Source: Methylobacterium sp. Leaf91
Lineage (GTDB): Bacteria > Pseudomonadota > Alphaproteobacteria > Rhizobiales > Beijerinckiaceae
Length of the DNA: 64,000 bases
Reading direction: 5' to 3'
Assembly (NCBI RefSeq): GCF_001422815.1
Contig: NZ_LMMP01000001.1
Coordinates: 117,847-181,846 of the forward strand
Every line of letters starts with the position of its first letter. Positions within the stretch are counted from its first letter, which is position 1. Both the position numbers and the translations under genes were made by a program. Positions 52,430-62,362 of the stretch are shown piece by piece. The notes beneath the pieces were generated by a model. It searched no databases, was not told the DNA's origin, and saw nothing but the letters and a program-made list of their open reading frames with translations.

Positions 52430-53263
52430 ATGACCCTGCTCCGCGTCATCCTGCTCCTCGCCCTCGGGCTCTCGGCCTCGGTCCTCGGCGCCTTGTTCCT
52501 GTTCCAGCGTCATCTCATCTATCCCGGCGCTTTCGGGAGCGGTTTCGGCGAGGGCGAGCGCGGGGTGCCGGCCGGGACGGAGGCGGTCACGCTGAATACG
52601 GCCGACGGCCACCGCCTCTACGGCCTGTGGCGGGCACCGGAACCCGGACGAGGCGTGGTGCTGACCTTCCACGGCAACGGCTCGCTGCCCGAGCCACATG
52701 TCGCGCGGTTCTCGGACGGGGTCTGGCGCGCGGCCGGCTGGGGCACCCTCGCCATCGCCTATCGCGGCTATCCGGGCTCGACCGGCTCACCGAGCGAGGC
52801 GGGCCTCATCGAGGACGGGCTGGCGGCCTACCGCCTCGTCCGTGACCGCGCCCCGGACGCACCGATCCTGCTTCACGGCCATTCCATGGGGGCGGCAGTG
52901 GCCGTGGCCGTGGCCGCGCGCGAGCCGCATCTCGGCCTCTATCTCGAAGCGCCGTTCGTCTCCCTCACCCGCCTCGTCGGCGAACACTTCCCGCTGCTGC
53001 CCCGGCTGCTCCTGCGCGATACCTGGCGCTCGGATCGCCGCATCGGCGAGGCGGCGGGGCGCATCCTCATCGTCCACGGCACCGGCGACCCCGTGATTCC
53101 CGTGGCGCATGGGCGCGACCTCGCGGCCCTCGCCGGGACCAGGGCGCGCTTCGTCGCCGTGCCGGGCGATCACGTCTCGCTCCTCGGCCAACGCGACGCG
53201 GAGGCGGAAGCGACGTTCCGTCCCGTCAGGAGTGCCGAGCCCATTCCGGCCATGCCGCGTTGA
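52430..53263 (+). CDS. Membrane-anchored alpha/beta hydrolase
   Basis: A 277-residue protein: N-terminal membrane anchor (LLRVILLLALGLSASVLGALFLF), then TFHGNGSLPEPHVARFSDG (oxyanion hole), LLHGHSMGAAVAVAVA with the nucleophile Ser, HGTGDPVIPV (Asp) and PGDHVSLLG (His). Similar to the YfhR/BEM46-like group. Substrate unknown. Followed after ten bases by an HNH gene in the same direction, perhaps co-transcribed. Confidence 0.88.
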   Translation: MTLLRVILLLALGLSASVLGALFLFQRHLIYPGAFGSGFGEGERGVPAGTEAVTLNTADGHRLYGLWRAPEPGRGVVLTFHGNGSLPEPHVARFSDGVWRAAGWGTLAIAYRGYPGSTGSPSEAGLIEDGLAAYRLVRDRAPDAPILLHGHSMGAAVAVAVAAREPHLGLYLEAPFVSLTRLVGEHFPLLPRLLLRDTWRSDRRIGEAAGRILIVHGTGDPVIPVAHGRDLAALAGTRARFVAVPGDHVSLLGQRDAEAEATFRPVRSAEPIPAMPR

Positions 53264-53273
53264 TAGCGGCAGG

Positions 53274-53657
53274 ATGGGAGACGGGAATTTGGGACGACGC
53301 GCCCGGCAATGGCGGGAGGACGAGGAGACCGGGAACCGCTCGTCCGGCCCCACGATCTGCCCGCTCTGCGAACGGCCGATCCCGCCGCGCGCCAAATCGA
53401 GCCTGCACCACCTCACGCCCAAGCTGAAGGGCGGCGCCAAGGCCGGCACCGTCCGCCTGCACCAGATCTGCCATTCCGCGATCCACGCCCGCTACAGCGA
53501 AGCCGAGATCGCCCGCCGCCTCGCCGATATCGAGGTTCTGCGGGCCGATCCCGAGATCAGCGGCTTCCTCGCCTGGGTGCGGACCAAGCCGGACGATTTC
53601 CACGCCGCGACGCGGATGACGCGGGCGCGCAAACTCTCGCGCCGCAAGGTTTCCTGA
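53274..53657 (+). CDS. HNH endonuclease-domain protein
   Basis: A 127-residue protein. Zinc-type residues are TICPLCERPIP (about 28-38), with the HNH His pair in SLHHLTPKLKGG (about 46-58) and the following RLHQICHSAIHARYS. This is a compact HNH nuclease fold of about 55 residues with flanking basic tails. No phage or restriction genes adjoin it, so its role (DNA nicking, repair or defence) is unclear. Start at 53274 follows AGG of GCAGG. Confidence 0.85.
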   Translation: MGDGNLGRRARQWREDEETGNRSSGPTICPLCERPIPPRAKSSLHHLTPKLKGGAKAGTVRLHQICHSAIHARYSEAEIARRLADIEVLRADPEISGFLAWVRTKPDDFHAATRMTRARKLSRRKVS

Positions 53658-53738
53658 CGCCCCGCCATCCGCTTCGATGGTCGCCCCCGCACGGTCGTCG
53701 GGCGGGTGGCCGCCGCTCCGTAAAGTCGGCTGTTTTTC

Positions 53739-53751
53739 TTTAGAACAATTC
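53739..53751 (+). promoter_or_regulatory. Iron-control-element-like motif
   Basis: TTTAGAACAATTC resembles the left half and spacer of the Irr-bound ICE motif known in alphaproteobacteria (TTTAGAA-N3-TTCTAAA), but the right half is only partly kept. It lies about 180 bases before the TonB receptor start in an AT-rich region. Confidence 0.3.
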
Positions 53752-53930
53752 GTTTTTGTTGCTCTGGAAGCACGCAGCCTTAGCAACGATTCCCAAGTCC
53801 TTGCTCGATTTCATGTAATAAATTATTCGCTTGCGTATACACAAAGTCGTTCCCCCCAATTTTTGAATCTTCAATGTGCTGGCTCCGAGCCGAAAGCTCG
53901 CATGCCTGTCGCAAAAGCAGGAATGCAACG

Positions 53931-56138
53931 GTGCGTAAGCGCGTCTCGACACTGGCAACAACCCTGAGTTACTCCGCAATCGGCGCCGCCTCGCTCGGTC
54001 TCGCTTGGATGGGATCATCCTCGAGCGCATGGGCGCAGACCGCGGTGCGGCTGGACGAGCTTTCGGTGGAAGCCTCGTCCGGCGCAGCGGGCCGGGGCAG
54101 TTCGGGGTCGGGGCGCCTGGGTGACCTGCCGCCCCCCTATGCCGGCGGTCAGGTGGCGCGCGGCGGGTCCCTCGGGATCCTCGGCACCAGGGATGTGCTG
54201 AACACGCCCTTCAGCACCGTCAACTTCACGCAGCAGGTGATCCAGGATCAGCAGGCGCGCACCGTCGCCGATACGCTCATCAACGATTCCTCGGTGCGCC
54301 TGACGACGGGCAGCAACGGGTTCGACGATACGTTCCAGATCCGCGGCTTTCCCGTTCAGTCACAGGATGTGGGCCTGAATGGCCTGTACGGACTGGTCCC
54401 CTCCAACCGCGTGGCGGCGCAATACATCGAGCGCATCGAGCTGCTCAAAGGGCCCGGTGCCTTCATGTACGGCATCCCGCCGGGCGGGAGCGTCGGCGGC
54501 AGCATCAACATCGTGACCAAGCGCGCGCTCGATATCCCCTTCGTGCGCGTCACGCCGCAATTCATCAGCGACGGCAATTTCGGCGTCCATGTCGATGCCG
54601 GCACCCGCGCCGGCGAGAACAAGGAATGGGGCATCCGCTTCAACGGCCTGGGCCGGACCGGCGAGGCCTCGATCGACAACGGCAACCTGCAGAGCGGCAT
54701 CGGCGCCCTCTCGCTCGACTATCGCGGCGAACGCCTGCGCTGGGCCCTCGATGTCATCTCGCAGAACGAAGACACTAAGAACTTCCGGCCCCAGCTGAGT
54801 CTGCAATCGGATATCCCCTTCATTCCCAGGCCGCCCGATGCAAGAGGCAACTGGTTTCCGGGGACGCAGCTCAAGCAACGCGACAACACCGTCGCCTCCT
54901 TCGTGGAATACGACCTGACGGATTGGCTGACCGCCTATGGCGGGATCGGCTATCGCGCGGGCTCCAATCAGCAGACCTTCCCGGATACGCGCGTCTTCGG
55001 GTACTCGAACGGAGTCGATGCTCTCGGCAACTTCCGGCTCATCAACGCCTTCTACGATTCTGAGAGCAGCACGATCAGCGGCAATGCCGGCGTGAAGGCC
55101 CGGTTCGACACAGGGTTCATCAACCACTCGCTGAACCTCGTCTTCACCGGGTTCAATCGGGAGGACGGCTTCGCCTATGTGTCGAACACACCCGGTGAAT
55201 CGGTGCCGTCGAACATCTACCGCCCGGCACCGCTTCCCGTAGTCACCGGCGCGCGCCTCAATCCCCAACGCTATGCAGATACCTCGCTGACGAGCGTGGC
55301 CGTCGTCGACACGATGTCGGCCTTCAACGATTCTCTGCTGCTCACCGCGGGCGTCCGCTACCAGATGGTGAACCAGAAGAGCTTCGACACCGTGACCCAG
55401 GCACGGACGAGCGAATACGATGCCGATGCCACATCGCCCCTCGCCGGCATCGTCATCAAGCCCTGGCAGAACGTCTCCCTCTACGCGAACTACGCGGAAG
55501 GACTGACGGCAGGCACCATCGTTGGTCCCGGCTTCAGCAATACGGGCGCGATCCTCAGCCCCTACCAGTCGGATCAGCAGGAAGTCGGGATCAAGGTCGA
55601 TTGGGGGACCATCACGACGACGGCCGCCCTCTTCCAGATCAGCCGGCCCGATCTGGTCCAGACCGCCTCCGGTGCCCAGGCCTACAATGGCGAGCAGCGC
55701 AACCAGGGCCTGGAACTGTCGGCCTACGGCGCTATTGTGCCGAGCCTGCGCGGGTTCGCGAGCGCGACCTTCCTTCGCCCCGAACTGACCAAGCCGATCG
55801 ATCCCCTGCGGCGGGGGAACGACGCCGCCGGCGTGTCCGACCTCACCGTCTCCGCCGGCCTCGAATGGGATACGCCCTGGGTGCCGGGCCTCTCTCTCAA
55901 CGGTCGGGTGATCTACACGTCCGGCGCGTACCTCACCGACGCCAACACCTTGCGCTTCCCCGACTGGACGCGGGTCGATCTCGGCTTTCGCTACGCGACG
56001 CTGGTCTATGACCGGCCCATCACCTTCCGGTTCAATGTCGAGAACGTGGCCGACAACCGCTATTGGCTCACGACCGGCACCTTCGTGACCGTCGCATCGC
56101 CCCGGACCTTCATCCTGTCCGCCTCCCTCGACTTCTGA
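53931..56138 (+). CDS. TonB-dependent siderophore receptor
   Basis: A 735-residue outer-membrane receptor. Signal peptide ending in SSSSAWAQT (residue about 36), plug domain with NFTQQVIQDQQARTVADTL and RIELLKGPGAFMYG, then a 22-strand barrel ending GTFVTVASPRTFILSASLDF with a C-terminal Phe. GIPPGGSVGGSINIVTKRAL is the usual siderophore receptor plug segment. The GTG start is chosen because AGGA precedes it and the signal peptide begins there; an upstream ATG at 53874 is possible. No siderophore biosynthesis or ABC genes adjoin it. Confidence 0.93.
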   Translation: MRKRVSTLATTLSYSAIGAASLGLAWMGSSSSAWAQTAVRLDELSVEASSGAAGRGSSGSGRLGDLPPPYAGGQVARGGSLGILGTRDVLNTPFSTVNFTQQVIQDQQARTVADTLINDSSVRLTTGSNGFDDTFQIRGFPVQSQDVGLNGLYGLVPSNRVAAQYIERIELLKGPGAFMYGIPPGGSVGGSINIVTKRALDIPFVRVTPQFISDGNFGVHVDAGTRAGENKEWGIRFNGLGRTGEASIDNGNLQSGIGALSLDYRGERLRWALDVISQNEDTKNFRPQLSLQSDIPFIPRPPDARGNWFPGTQLKQRDNTVASFVEYDLTDWLTAYGGIGYRAGSNQQTFPDTRVFGYSNGVDALGNFRLINAFYDSESSTISGNAGVKARFDTGFINHSLNLVFTGFNREDGFAYVSNTPGESVPSNIYRPAPLPVVTGARLNPQRYADTSLTSVAVVDTMSAFNDSLLLTAGVRYQMVNQKSFDTVTQARTSEYDADATSPLAGIVIKPWQNVSLYANYAEGLTAGTIVGPGFSNTGAILSPYQSDQQEVGIKVDWGTITTTAALFQISRPDLVQTASGAQAYNGEQRNQGLELSAYGAIVPSLRGFASATFLRPELTKPIDPLRRGNDAAGVSDLTVSAGLEWDTPWVPGLSLNGRVIYTSGAYLTDANTLRFPDWTRVDLGFRYATLVYDRPITFRFNVENVADNRYWLTTGTFVTVASPRTFILSASLDF

Positions 56139-56199
56139 CGCCGTAGAACCGGGCGGGGCTCGGCGAGCCCTGCCCGCGAGCCTCCCCAGGCCGGGGCGA

Positions 56200-56694
56200 T
56201 CATCGAGGGTACCGCTCCCAGACGAGGGTGAGAATGCTCGTCTTGCCGTCGACGTTGAACTTGAAGGGAGGGGTCGTCAGGATGATCTTGCCATCCTTCA
56301 GTTCCACATCCCTGACCTGCGAGGTTCCGCTCCACGCTTCGTTCCACGACGTGTCGATCGCGTGCGTGATCCTTTGTCCATCGAGCGTGTACGTGCCGGC
56401 ATAAGCGAAGAACGTCTTGTGCAGGTGGATACGATCTTCGTCGGTCATCTTGTCGTTGGCGATGGGTTTCGTGCGGCCCTCGAAGGCGCAGATGACCATC
56501 ATGCGCCCGTCCTTGCCGTAGGTGAGCCAACCGCTGGGGCGGGGTCCGCCATAAGCATCGAGCGTCTCGTTGGTGTCGACGATCTTGCGGGTGGCGCTCG
56601 CGAGGCGCCACGTTCCATGAATGTCGTGCGCTTCGAGCGCGACGGCAGACGAGGCGACGAAGCACCACGCTGCGGCGGGAACGCATAGCTTCAC
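56200..56694 (-). CDS. Lipocalin-like exported protein
   Basis: A 164-residue protein: signal peptide VKLCVPAAAWCFVASSAVA, then IHGTWRLASATRKIVDTNET, WLTYGKDGRMMVICAFEG and TFFAYAGTYTLDGQRITHAID, the pattern of lipocalin-like domain 5 proteins that often carry small ligands. The GTG start has GGGAGGGATTC just upstream, far better than the alternative ATG about 50 codons upstream. Convergent with the TonB receptor. Confidence 0.85.
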   Translation of the reverse strand: MKLCVPAAAWCFVASSAVALEAHDIHGTWRLASATRKIVDTNETLDAYGGPRPSGWLTYGKDGRMMVICAFEGRTKPIANDKMTDEDRIHLHKTFFAYAGTYTLDGQRITHAIDTSWNEAWSGTSQVRDVELKDGKIILTTPPFKFNVDGKTSILTLVWERYPR

Positions 56695-56902
56695 GAATCC
56701 CTCCCATGTCTTTCGATTCGCCACCGGCGAAGCGCAATAGATTATGCGAATACTTGACATTCCGCCATGACATTGAGGCCATCGCGATGCGAAACGGCCA
56801 TTATGGACCGCTCTGCGATCCGAGCCTTCGCGTTGACCGGGCCTTCGGCATCGATCAAGGAAAGCTGCATCACAGGCAGCCGGCCTTGATTCCGGATCGG
56901 CC

Positions 56903-58030
56903 ATGCTCGTTCCCGGATTTCGACGGAGTGCAGCTTTGGCCCCAGCGACCCAGATCCCAGGCCCCGGCGCCGAGGAGGCCTTGAGACTCGCCTGGGTCGA
57001 CGTCGCCAAGGGCCTGTGCATCATCCTCGTGGTGATGATGCACTCGACCCTCGGCACCGGCATGGACATGGGTGGCGAGGGCTTCCTCCATACCGTCGTC
57101 GCCTTCGCCAAGCCGTTCCGGATTCCCGATTTCTTCCTGCTGTCGGGCCTGTTCGTCGGCCGCGTGATCGACCGGGACTGGCGTCTCTTCGCCGACCGGC
57201 GGGTCGTCCACTTCGCCTATTTCTACCTGCTCTGGGTGCTGATCCAGTCGACGGTGAAATACGGCCAGATCGTCGACGGCGGCGGGCCGGGGGCCTTCCT
57301 CGCCCATCTCGCGCACGCTCTGGTGGAGCCCTATTCGACCCTCTGGTTCATCTATTTGCTCGCCGTCTTCTCGGTGCTGACGAAGCTCCTGCGCCGTCTG
57401 CATCCGGCGCTCCTTCTCGGCGGGGCCGCCCTGCTCCAGAGCCTTCCCCTCGAAGGTCATTCGGATCTCGTCACCGAATTCTGCGGCCGCTACGTCTGGT
57501 TTGTCGCCGGCTATCTGTTCGCGGCCCGGATCTTCCGGTTCGCCGATCTCGTCCGACGCCACCCCCGCGCCGCGCTCGGCGGTCTCGCGGCCTGGGCATT
57601 GGTGAACGGCCTCTTCGCCTTCACCGCTATAGGCCACGAGACCTTTCCGACCCTGGCCAGCCTGCCCCTCGTCAGCCTCGTCCTCGGCGGGGCCGGGGCG
57701 CTCGCCATCGTGGCCGTCGGCGCATTGCTCACCCTCGCCGGGGGGCCGGTGACGGCGGCGCTCAGAGCCTGCGGCGAGCGCTCGATCGTGATCTACCTCG
57801 CGTTCTTCCTTCCCATGGCGGCGACCCGGACGCTCATCGTGAAGACCGGCGCCATCGCCGATATCGGGCTGGCCAGCCTCGTCGTGACCCTCGTCGCCGT
57901 GCTCGTCCCCCTCGCCATCGAGCGGGTGGTGCGCCACACGCCCTTCGTCTTCCTGTTCCGTCGCCCGGCAGCGTTCCACATCGCCGCCGAGACGCCGCCG
58001 CGATCCGCGAGGACGGCGGCAACAGGCTGA
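56903..58030 (+). CDS. Acyltransferase-3 family membrane protein
   Basis: A 375-residue protein with about ten membrane helices. WVDVAKGLCIILVVMMHSTLG (His and Asp/Lys motifs near residue 32-47) begins the family domain and FRIPDFFLLSGLFVGR follows. Such proteins transfer acyl groups to surface sugars or glucans (OafA/OpgC type). Target unknown. A 25-residue preface is less typical and a later start is possible. Confidence 0.88.
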   Translation: MLVPGFRRSAALAPATQIPGPGAEEALRLAWVDVAKGLCIILVVMMHSTLGTGMDMGGEGFLHTVVAFAKPFRIPDFFLLSGLFVGRVIDRDWRLFADRRVVHFAYFYLLWVLIQSTVKYGQIVDGGGPGAFLAHLAHALVEPYSTLWFIYLLAVFSVLTKLLRRLHPALLLGGAALLQSLPLEGHSDLVTEFCGRYVWFVAGYLFAARIFRFADLVRRHPRAALGGLAAWALVNGLFAFTAIGHETFPTLASLPLVSLVLGGAGALAIVAVGALLTLAGGPVTAALRACGERSIVIYLAFFLPMAATRTLIVKTGAIADIGLASLVVTLVAVLVPLAIERVVRHTPFVFLFRRPAAFHIAAETPPRSARTAATG

Positions 58031-58032
58031 AA

Positions 58033-58935
58033 TCAGGCCTGATCGTCGATGTAGCGGGAGGCGATCATCGAGGCGGCGGTGCGGTTCTCGACGCCGAGCT
58101 TGGCGTAGATGCTCTCCAGATGCTTCGTCACCGTGCGCGGTGACAGGCCGAGGATGTCGCCGATATCGCGGCTCGCCTTGCCCCGCGACAGCCAGAACAG
58201 CACGTCGGCCTCGCGGGCGGTGATCGGCAGGTTGGCGCGCAGGCGCTCGATGCCGCTGGCGGAAGCATCGCGGGAGAGGCGCAGCAGCACCTCGTCGCCG
58301 GTGGTGCCGATGAGGCTGAGGCTATGGGCGGCGCCCTCCGTATCCGGCAGCGTGACCGAGGCCGCGTTGCCGCCCTTCAGCTGTTCGGCGAGCCAGGAGC
58401 GGCCGGCCTCGGGCAGGCGCGAACCCCCGTCGCCGAGCTTGGCCAGCACGCGGGCGGCCTGTGGCGTGCTCCACAGGACGGTGCCCTGGCGATCCACCGC
58501 GAAGAGCGTGCGGCCGGTCGTGTCGAGGGCGGCACGCGCGCTCTGTGCGGCCCGCGCGCTCGCCAGATGCACGCGGATGCGGGCCAGGATCTCGTCGGGG
58601 GCGATCGGCTTGGTGACGTAGTCGCTGCCGCCCGCCTCCAGGCCCTTCACGATATGCTCGGTCTCGGACAAGCCGGTCATGAAGATGACGGGCACGAGGG
58701 CGAGGTCGCTGCGCGCTTTGAGCCGCCGGCAGGTCTCGAACCCGTCCATGCCGGGCATCACCGCATCGAGCAGGATGATGTCGGGGGTGATCTCCTCCAC
58801 CAGCGCCAAGGCGAGGTCGCCGGCCACCGCCACCAGCACGGTGGCGCCGGAGCGCTCGATCGCCTCCGTGAGGAAGCTCAGGGTCTCGGGGGAATCGTCG
58901 ACGACGAGGACGATGTCGCGCTGCGTCTCAGCCAT
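58033..58935 (-). CDS. Response regulator with LuxR output
   Basis: A 300-residue regulator. The receiver (1-120) has the acidic pair DD (13-14), phosphoacceptor D57 in LLDAVMPG and K109 in YVTKPI. Residues about 135-220 resemble a PAS domain (TGRTLFAVDRQGTVLWSTP). The C-terminal LuxR-type HTH (about 235-295) reads TAREADVLFWLSRGKASRDIGDILGLSPRTVTKHLESIYAKLG. Its start overlaps the kinase gene stop by eight bases, so it is the cognate partner of that kinase. Confidence 0.95.
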   Translation of the reverse strand: MAETQRDIVLVVDDSPETLSFLTEAIERSGATVLVAVAGDLALALVEEITPDIILLDAVMPGMDGFETCRRLKARSDLALVPVIFMTGLSETEHIVKGLEAGGSDYVTKPIAPDEILARIRVHLASARAAQSARAALDTTGRTLFAVDRQGTVLWSTPQAARVLAKLGDGGSRLPEAGRSWLAEQLKGGNAASVTLPDTEGAAHSLSLIGTTGDEVLLRLSRDASASGIERLRANLPITAREADVLFWLSRGKASRDIGDILGLSPRTVTKHLESIYAKLGVENRTAASMIASRYIDDQA

Positions 58936-61900
58936 CGCGCATCCCTTCGAGGATGCGCACGTAGCGCCGGAGGTCGTAGGAGGCCACGAGCCCGCGCATC
59001 TGCGCGGCGATCTCGGCGGGCATGGCCGACTGGCCTTCGAGCTCCGTCAGCTTGGCCTCGATACCGCGGACATGGCCGATCCGGCCGAGGCGGATCAGCT
59101 CGGCGATATGGTCCTGGCGCAGGGATTCGCCGCCTTGTCCGCTCCGGGGCGGAGCCTCGGGCAAGGCGGGCGCGGGCGGGGCGGGCTGGCCCAGCGCCAG
59201 CAGCCGGTCGATCCGCTCCAGGAAGTCGCGCAGGTCGAAGGGCTTCGGGATGATTTCGTCATGCGGGGCGTCGTCGCCCCGGATCGGGCTGATCTCGTGG
59301 ACGTTGGCGGACATGATGGCGATGCGGGAGGAAAGTCCGGCATCGCGCAGGGCCTTGGCCACGGCCCAGCCGCTCATCCCCGGCATGGCGATATCGAGAA
59401 GGATGATGTCGGGCCGCCGCTCCATCGCCAGGTTCAGGCAATGCGGCCCGTCGGGGGATTCCAGCACGACGAGGCCGAGCGGTTCGAGCACCTCGCGCAT
59501 GAGGGCGCGATGCGCGGCATCGTCGTCCGCCACCAGCACCACGCGCGGCGGCCCGACATGGACCGGCCTCTCCCGCCGGCTGCCGGCAGCGCGCTCGGAC
59601 GGTTCGGTGGGCTTGGGACCGGCCGGGCGGTGCACCGAGGCCAGCATGAGCCGGAGGCTGAAGCAGGTGCCGCGGCCGACTTCGCTCTCCACGCTGACCT
59701 CGCCGCCCATCACCTGGGCGAGGAGATGCGCGATGGTGAGCCCGAGCCCGGTTCCCGGCGTGTTGCGGGCGGCGGGCAGCGAGCCGCGCTCGAAGGGTCC
59801 GAAGATCCGCTGCAGGTCGTCCTCGGGAATGCCGAGGCCGCTGTCGCGGATCGAGAACACCGCGACCTGGCTGCGATACGTCATCTCCAGGGAGACCCAA
59901 CCGGTTTCCGTGAACTTGATCGCGTTGGAGAGGAGGTTGAGCAGGATCTGGCGCAGGCGCTTCTCGTCCGCCGCCACCACGGCCGGCAGCACGGGCGGGC
60001 GCGAAAACCGGAATTCGAGGCCGGCAGCGTTGGCCTGGAGCCGGACCATGTCGACGATCTGGTCCAGGAATTCGGCGAGGCGGAATTCGTTGCGGTGGAT
60101 CTGGAGGCGCCCCGCCTCCATGCGCGAAATATCGAGGAGGCCGTCGATCAGGCCCGACAGGTGCTGGGCGCTGCGCCGGATGACGCGGATGCCGTTGCGG
60201 CGCGGAGCGGGGATGTCGTCGTCCCCCTCCAGCAGCTGCGCGTAGCCGAGGACGGCGTTGAGCGGCGTGCGGAGTTCGTGGCTCATGCCCACCACGTAGC
60301 GGCTCTTGGCGAGGTTGGCAGCCTCGGCCGTCTCCTTGGCCTGCTGCAGCTTGGCATCGGTGATCTTGTGGGCCTCGATCTCGGCCTCGTAGAGGGCGGT
60401 CTGGCGGGTGGTCTCCTCCTGCGCCACGCGGCGGCTCTCCTGGGCGAGCACGAACAGCCAGGCGACGATGCCGAGGATGACCACGAGGATGAAGAACACG
60501 CTGGTCAGCGCAGCGCGCAAGGTCTCGCGATGCTCCGGCTGCGTCGTCGAGATCCCACCATGGACGATGCCGAGAATGAGCCCGATCACCGAGACGAGGG
60601 TGAGCATGAGGGCGAGGTAGCGGCCGAGGGGCGCCCCGATCCAGGCGGCGGTCTTCTCGGGCATGATCCGGGACAGCACGCCCTGGGCCTGCGCCTCCAG
60701 GCGGCCATGCGGCTTGCACAGGTCGCCGCAGCGGGCGTCCAGCGAGCAGCAGAGCGAGCAGATCGGCCCGGCATAGGCCGGGCAATGGGCCATGTCCTCG
60801 CCCTCGAACGGATGCTCGCAGACGGTACACTGGATCTCCGCGCGCCCGCCCCATTCGGCGGTAGCGGGCCTGGCGAGGTAGTACCGGCCGCCGGTGGCGT
60901 AGGCGATGGCGGGTGCGGCGGCGAAGGCTGTGACGAGGGCGAGCAGCGGCGCGAAGTTCTGGAGCCCGCCCCCAAGCAGGCCCACATAAGCGAGCGAGCC
61001 CACCACCAGCGCCAGCGCGGACGCTCCAGTGCCGACGGGGTTCACGGCGTAGAGATGCGCGCGCTTGAACTCGATCCCCGGCGGCGACAACCCGAGGGGC
61101 TTGTTGATGGCCAGATCCGCCGAGAGCGCGCCGACCCAGGCCGAGACCACCACCGCATAGAGCGAGAGCGTGCTGGCGAGGGTCTTGTCGATGCCGAGTT
61201 CCATCAGCAGCAGCGCGATGGCGACGTTGAAGACGAGCCAGACCACGCGGCCGGGATGGCTGTGGGTCAGGCGCGAGAAGAAATTCGACCAGGCGATGGA
61301 GCCGGCATAGGCGTTGGTGACGTTGATCTTGAGCTGCGAGATCACCACGAACAGGCCGGTGAGGAGGATCGCCCCCTCCCGTGACGGCATCACGTAGCCG
61401 AAGGCGACCACATACATCTGCGTCGGCTCGGCCGCCTGATCGTAGGGCACGCCCTGCCCCAGGGCCAGCACCGCCAGGAAGGCGCCGAGCATGATCTTGA
61501 ACATGCCGGGCAGGATCCAGCCCGCGCCGGCCCCGAGCACGGCGAGCCACCAGCGCGGATTACTCCCCGATTCGGACGTCTCGGCCGGCGGGACGAAGCG
61601 GAGAAAATCCACCTGCTCGCCGATCTGCGCCAACAGCGCGAGGAGGATGCCGGAGGCGAGGCCGAACTGGGCGAGGTCGAAGCCCGAAATCGGGTAACCC
61701 ATGAATGTGGAGATCGAGCCGACGGCTTCCGACGCCCCCGGATAGGACAGGAGGTCACCGAAGGCGGGGCCGCTCTTCCACGCGATGAAGCCGAGGGGCA
61801 GGAGATTGAGCCCGATCCAGAGCGGCTGGGTCCAGATCTGGAACCGGCTGATCAGGCTGATCCCGTAGATAACGAGGGGGATCACCACGACCGCGCTGAC

Positions 61901-62362
61901 GATATAGCCGATCCAGAGCGGTAGGCCGAGGCAGAGTTGCAGCGCCAGCGCCATGATCGACGCCTCGATGGCGAAGAACAGGAAGGTGAAGCTCGCATAG
62001 ATCAGCGAGGTGATGGTGGAGCCGAGATAGCCGAAGCCGGCCCCGCGTGTGAGGAGATCGATGTCGACGCCGTAGCGGGCGGCGTAAAGGCTGATCGGCA
62101 CGGCGGTGGCGAAGATCAGCACGCCCACGAACAGCACCGCCGCCGCCGTGTTGGTGAAGCCCGTGGCCAGGACGAGAGTGCCACCGATCGCCTCCAGTGC
62201 CAGGAACGAGAGCGACCCCAGCGCCGTCTGCGCCACCCGCAGGCTCGACCAGCGCCGCGCCTTCTTGGCGGTGAAGCGCAGGGCGTAATCCTCGAGGGTC
62301 TCGTCCGCGACGAAGCGGTTATAGGCTCGCCGGATCGGGGGAATCTGCTGGCGGCCGCTCAT
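58928..62362 (-). CDS. Hybrid histidine kinase fused to NCS1-type transporter
   Basis: A 1144-residue protein in one frame. Residues about 1-500 form an NCS1 (nucleobase:cation symporter-1) fold with about twelve helices; AARYGVDIDLLTRGAGFGYLGS and NVTNAYAGSIAWSNFFSR are typical. A Cys-rich segment (CTVCEHPF, then CSLCC and CGDLCKPHG, about 512-555) follows. Two more helices, the HisKA domain with H695 (SHELRTPLNA), an ATPase domain (NLLSNAIKFTE, GTGLGLTIA) and a receiver with D990 (LLDIAMPGM) and a PKPF lysine complete it. A C-terminal helical tail follows. It likely senses a transported nitrogen compound; divergent from urtA. Confidence 0.93.
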   Translation of the reverse strand: MSGRQQIPPIRRAYNRFVADETLEDYALRFTAKKARRWSSLRVAQTALGSLSFLALEAIGGTLVLATGFTNTAAAVLFVGVLIFATAVPISLYAARYGVDIDLLTRGAGFGYLGSTITSLIYASFTFLFFAIEASIMALALQLCLGLPLWIGYIVSAVVVIPLVIYGISLISRFQIWTQPLWIGLNLLPLGFIAWKSGPAFGDLLSYPGASEAVGSISTFMGYPISGFDLAQFGLASGILLALLAQIGEQVDFLRFVPPAETSESGSNPRWWLAVLGAGAGWILPGMFKIMLGAFLAVLALGQGVPYDQAAEPTQMYVVAFGYVMPSREGAILLTGLFVVISQLKINVTNAYAGSIAWSNFFSRLTHSHPGRVVWLVFNVAIALLLMELGIDKTLASTLSLYAVVVSAWVGALSADLAINKPLGLSPPGIEFKRAHLYAVNPVGTGASALALVVGSLAYVGLLGGGLQNFAPLLALVTAFAAAPAIAYATGGRYYLARPATAEWGGRAEIQCTVCEHPFEGEDMAHCPAYAGPICSLCCSLDARCGDLCKPHGRLEAQAQGVLSRIMPEKTAAWIGAPLGRYLALMLTLVSVIGLILGIVHGGISTTQPEHRETLRAALTSVFFILVVILGIVAWLFVLAQESRRVAQEETTRQTALYEAEIEAHKITDAKLQQAKETAEAANLAKSRYVVGMSHELRTPLNAVLGYAQLLEGDDDIPAPRRNGIRVIRRSAQHLSGLIDGLLDISRMEAGRLQIHRNEFRLAEFLDQIVDMVRLQANAAGLEFRFSRPPVLPAVVAADEKRLRQILLNLLSNAIKFTETGWVSLEMTYRSQVAVFSIRDSGLGIPEDDLQRIFGPFERGSLPAARNTPGTGLGLTIAHLLAQVMGGEVSVESEVGRGTCFSLRLMLASVHRPAGPKPTEPSERAAGSRRERPVHVGPPRVVLVADDDAAHRALMREVLEPLGLVVLESPDGPHCLNLAMERRPDIILLDIAMPGMSGWAVAKALRDAGLSSRIAIMSANVHEISPIRGDDAPHDEIIPKPFDLRDFLERIDRLLALGQPAPPAPALPEAPPRSGQGGESLRQDHIAELIRLGRIGHVRGIEAKLTELEGQSAMPAEIAAQMRGLVASYDLRRYVRILEGMRDG

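Noticed and set aside
58679..61384. 901-codon plus-strand frame
   Set aside because: Entirely antisense to the response regulator and the NCS1-kinase gene, both with complete domain sets; a GC-driven shadow.
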